Program-made: the position numbers and the translations under genes
NCBI GenBank assembly: GCA_905221605.1
Contig: CAJNDS010002350.1
Span: 312,501 to 376,500, forward strand
Length of the DNA: 64,000 bases
Direction of reading: 5' to 3'
Source of the DNA: Symbiodinium natans
Taxonomy: Eukaryota; Sar; Dinophyceae; Suessiales; Symbiodiniaceae
In this document: positions 62,295 through 64,000 of the stretch, in pieces
Position numbering within the stretch: position 1 is the first letter of the stretch
Layout: every line of letters starts with the position of its first letter
The notes under the pieces: generated by a model
What the model saw: the letters and a program-made list of their open reading frames with translations, nothing else
The model's database searches: none
What the model was told of the DNA's origin: nothing

Positions 62295-63673
62295 GCGGGG
62301 CATGACACAGACACAGACACAGAGAGAGACAAAAAGAGAGACACACACACACACACACAGAGGACGCACAGAGACACGCACAGACACACAGCGACACACT
62401 TAGTATGTTATACTACACCGACACAGAGACCCATACACACAGGGATTATATATATATATATGAATAAGGAAAAAAAGAATATACGAAGCCAACTATAGAC
62501 ACGACTCAGACAGAGAGCGAGAGATGGAGAGACATGGAGAGTGCATTCAGAAACGAACTTCGCAACTCTCGCTATAGAGCCGAGGCAACCTGATTCTGCG
62601 CCGACTGGAAGGGCACGTTGGTCTGCAGTCGCCGCAACCTGGTTTATAGGGCTTCTACGGCTTTTTTGTCGTTTAGGATAGGGTTTAGGGGGTAGCGGGG
62701 CTCTATCCAGGTCTGCCCAGTTGGACGAACATGAGAGTTATTGGGTTGTTTAGGTGCGCGGGGATCTAGGGGCTTGCCCAATTGGACGAAATAGTACCTG
62801 CGTCTGAAAGTGTTTGACATGTTTATGTGAGACAGTGGACAAGCTGTTTTGGAGGAGGGTTTGTTGAAGGGAACTGGCCTTCTCTTTGCTTGCTTTCAAA
62901 GCATCCATCTTTTCTTGCAACTCCTGCCACAAAGTAGCAAACATAAAGGGGTTTACTGGTGGATGCATGCATGCCAAAAGCTAACGAGATGTCCGGCCTG
63001 GATCTGCCTTTGGATTTCCATCTCATCGTGGGGTTGCTCTTGCTTTATCACCCCAGCCATGGCAATAGCATTCAGAATTTGTCCACCCCTGACTAAAGTG
63101 GTGGTCGAGCCACCAACGGTGCTCGAGCTAGACGTTGCTTTCATCTCGAGCAGAGAATCTGTGTGTTGCGGGTTGCAAGGTTGCTGGGGGTGGGGGTGGG
63201 GGGGGGTGGGGAGGGGGGACTTGGGAGGCTGTTTGGGAGGCGATCGGGGGTTTTTTCGGAGGCTTTGGGAGGCTGTTTGGGAGGCGGCCGCCAATTTCCG
63301 CCATCCGCCGCCGATTTCCGCCATTTGGCCGCCGATTTCCGCCATCGTTTGTGGCCATTTTTTTCTACACAAGTCCCATCGTGAGCAGGACGTCAGCAGC
63401 TAGAAACCAATCCGGTCCAAATCATAGAACATTGTACACGAATGACACACACATGAACTTCCCCACTGGTTGCTGCTGAAGGCCCTGCAGCTCCTAGAAC
63501 ACACCAGGTTCTTTGGGAATCAATTCCTTAAACTGAACAGGCACCTTGACACACTCTGCTCTGCGTAAATAGCAGACAACATCTCCCAGCTCTGCCTCTT
63601 CCCACTTAGGAGTGGCATAGCTCAGCCTGGCGAAAATATCCTGGATGGCAATGTGCTCCTGAAGATCGGTCAC
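55249..63673 (-). CDS. Multi-exon dinoflagellate protein with transposase-like C-terminal part (N-terminus off window)
   Basis: Proposed exons, minus strand: 63505-63673, 62986-63158, 62798-62923, about 59860-61200, about 59774-59850, 59416-59542, 59283-59370, 59149-59211, 58945-59051, 58591-58868, 58417-58538, 58321-about 58275, 57895-58071, 57553-57711, 55249-57099. Phases agree at all joins except three left open: coiled coil to the next exon near 59850, around 58100-58280, and 57895, where either a GA donor or a TAA stop at 57891 is used. Donors include GT, GC and GA. Features in order: charged N-terminus, coiled coil, LFEQTGFN...[12 protein letters not shown] and [14 protein letters not shown], charged linkers, [19 protein letters not shown] (bipartite NLS-like), then the long C-terminal exon. 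From memory this order matches an abundant uncharacterised dinoflagellate family. If the stop at 57891 is real, this is two genes. Confidence 0.65.
57322..57552. other. Intron with C homopolymer
   Basis: Between the exons 57553-57711 and 55249-57099. Contains about 20 C at 57487-57504 and degenerate heptamers. Confidence 0.6.
57553..57711 (-). CDS. Internal exon of the right-hand gene
   Basis: 53 codons, phase 0 on both sides. Acceptor gtttgtttcag|C with a clear pyrimidine tract, GTATGC donor. Peptide [53 protein letters not shown]. Confidence 0.65.
57895..58071 (-). CDS. NLS-like exon of the right-hand gene
   Basis: Acceptor cttaccag|G, minus frame with [20 protein letters not shown] then [10 protein letters not shown]. 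The KRPAA...AKRPKK spacing resembles a nucleoplasmin-type bipartite nuclear import signal. The frame meets AAG|GATTAA: a GA donor there keeps the gene open, otherwise the next codons are GAT TAA. Confidence 0.6.
58321..59774 (-). CDS. Central exons of the right-hand gene
   Basis: Phase-consistent series 59416-59542 (GC donor), 59283-59370 (GT), 59149-59211 (GA), 58945-59051 (GT), 58591-58868 (GA), 58417-58538 (GC), 58321 onward. Introns are 45-121 nt. Peptides include [80 protein letters not shown] and [20 protein letters not shown]. Mostly helical and charged; no named domain. Confidence 0.6.
59833..61200 (-). CDS. Coiled-coil exon built of a 51-bp repeat
   Basis: Acceptor ccctgcag|G at 61203-61201, phase 0. 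About 14-16 copies of a 17-residue unit [17 protein letters not shown], then a second helix ([20 protein letters not shown]) and a Pro/Ala/Lys-rich tail. In the middle (about 60632-60811) the frame is shifted by a one-base loss near 60811 and restored by a one-base gain near 60630. The shifted part reads [16 protein letters not shown] and is strongly basic. The exon meets TAG at 59835, so a donor must lie upstream. Likely a long alpha-helical rod. Confidence 0.65.
   Translation of the reverse strand, partial: DSETQSAQEQLAELAKAQQKAAEARAQAEQEAKEQQKAAEARAQAEREAKEQQKAAEATAQAEREAKEQQEAAEARAQAEQEAKEQQKAAEARAQAEREAKEQQKAAEARAQAEREAKEQQKAAEATAQANERPRNNRKQRRQGHKQNKRPRNSRKQRRQGHKQNERPRNNRKQRRQGHKRRQGHKQNKKEQKAAEARAQAEREAKEQQKAAEARAQAEARAQAEQEEQKAAEARARAEQEAKEQQKAAEARAQAEHKAKEQQKAAEARAQAEQEAQEQQQAARAKTEQDAHNRPENKEEQKNEVHRRLALLRQKQAQLLESQAKLKAMEDQLHTAVQQCDDVLRSPSPKTCKGELTPTEQLSPLSQRSEPIPKQIAAAHPPAQKQPAKATAAAPKAKPAKPPAHPLALVPAKASLPKMAAAKSRLPEPRPSDAAIQRRLSRAMEPTSKASATSG
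60350..61160. repeat. 51-bp minisatellite
   Basis: Tandem units such as ttctgcttgtgcccttgcct ccgctgctttctgttgttcc ttggcctctcg. Unit length is a multiple of three, so five or six frames stay open; the long plus-strand ORFs across it (Cys/Leu-rich) are shadows. Confidence 0.95.
61384..62400. repeat. 1-kb (CA)n-(GA)n microsatellite complex
   Basis: (CACACA) with AAAAA interruptions at 61384-61660, CACGCG-rich at 61660-61790, CA again, GACACA-rich at 61940-62200, then (GA)n at 62210-62292. It lies in the intron before the coiled-coil exon. All large ORFs here are repeat translations. CG/CA alternation is prone to Z-DNA. Confidence 0.95.
62798..63673 (-). CDS. First three visible exons of the right-hand gene
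   Basis: 63505-63673: [20 protein letters not shown] ... [13 protein letters not shown]. 62986-63158: [20 protein letters not shown] ... QRQIQAGHL. 62798-62923: [20 protein letters not shown]. Acceptors ctgtcag|G, acacacag|A, gtggcag|G; GT donors throughout. Phases 1, 0, 0 match. The first exon has an acceptor, so the start lies beyond the window. Confidence 0.68.
63180..63360. repeat. G-rich tract and GCCGCCGATTTCCGCCAT repeats
   Basis: Within the intron between the first two visible exons: a G-rich run and several copies of a ccgccgatttccgccat unit, giving shadow ORFs on both strands. Confidence 0.85.
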
Positions 63674-63754
63674 CTGACAGGGAGAGGCGGGGGAGGGGGG
63701 GGGAGGGGGGGGGAGGGTCAAAATGCTTGTGTGATTTTGACCCACTAAAATTTC

Positions 63755-63975
63755 CGGTTTAGGGTTTATAGGGTTTATAGGGTTTATAGGGTTTATAGGG
63801 TTTATAGGGTTTATAGGGTTTATAGGGTTTATAGGGTTTATAGGGTTTATAGGGTTTAGGGTCTGTAGGGTTTAGGGTTTCGCCACCCGCGAAGGGTTTA
63901 GGGTTTATATAGTTTAGGGTTTATATAGGGTTTATAAAGTTTATAGGGTTTAGGGTTTATAGGGTTTAGGGTACC
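63755..63975. repeat. Nonamer TTTATAGGG array
   Basis: About ten uninterrupted TTTATAGGG units, then a mixture with TTTAGGG. It is a telomere-heptamer derivative with TA inserted in every unit, in the intron leading out of the window. Confidence 0.95.
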
Positions 63976-64000
63976 GTAATTATAAGCCTGGCCTGAGGCG

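Noticed and set aside
59894-62498. Very long plus- and minus-strand ORFs (717-803 codons) across the repeat region
   Set aside because: They translate the 51-bp minisatellite and the CA/GA microsatellite in non-coding frames (Cys/Leu, His/Thr, Val/Cys repeats). All six frames are open for trivial reasons.

Overview
The window looks like nuclear DNA of a dinoflagellate. The evidence is the Arabidopsis-type telomere heptamer (TTTAGGG/CCCTAAA) scattered throughout, coding islands with AG|G acceptors and mixed GT, GC and GA donors, a copia-type gag carrying CCCH plus CCHC fingers, and protein families I know from Symbiodiniaceae-like and related dinoflagellates. There is no bacterial signal and I saw no rRNA, tRNA or CRISPR. 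Species is not determinable; an introner-rich, GC-rich dinoflagellate fits best. All splice models below were read by eye and are unverified by transcripts.

Coding sequence is almost entirely on the minus strand and is cut into very short exons (about 25-200 bp). The spaces between exons hold heptamer arrays, their variants, and short inverted-repeat elements. Long open frames appear only in the retroelement (29.0-34.7 kb), the last exon of the right-hand gene (55.2-57.1 kb) and a repeat-coded coiled coil (59.8-61.2 kb).

Layout on the minus strand, read from right to left. At 63.7-55.2 kb is one multi-exon gene, N-terminus off the window: leucine/charged N-terminal exons, a 17-residue-repeat coiled coil, an NLS-like basic stretch, and a 617-codon C-terminal exon of an abundant uncharacterised, possibly transposase-derived, dinoflagellate family. 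At 54.9-44.0 kb is a series of short exons of unrecognised genes. At 43.5-35.0 kb are exons including at least two HMG-box regions and acidic tails (chromatin protein). At 34,702-29,009 is a structurally complete LTR retrotransposon. At 28.8-24.2 kb are charged/coiled-coil exons and a basic C-terminus. From about 23 to 13.8 kb is a multi-membrane-span protein with a TIR-like domain, for which thirteen exons (19,875-15,326) were joined, most with matching phase. At 13.1-0.08 kb are further short exons of unrecognised gene(s), ending at a possible stop at 76.

The most interesting result is that several introns are themselves small inverted-repeat transposons (introner-like). A target-site duplication supplies the GC, GA or GT donor and the element's terminal ...AAG supplies the acceptor, so the uninterrupted frame is restored exactly. 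Many copies carry a telomere-repeat array inside them. The LTR element is also notable: it has a half-tRNA-iMet primer site touching the LTR, gag reading open into the LTR, no recognisable integrase or reverse transcriptase, and a membrane ORF in their place.
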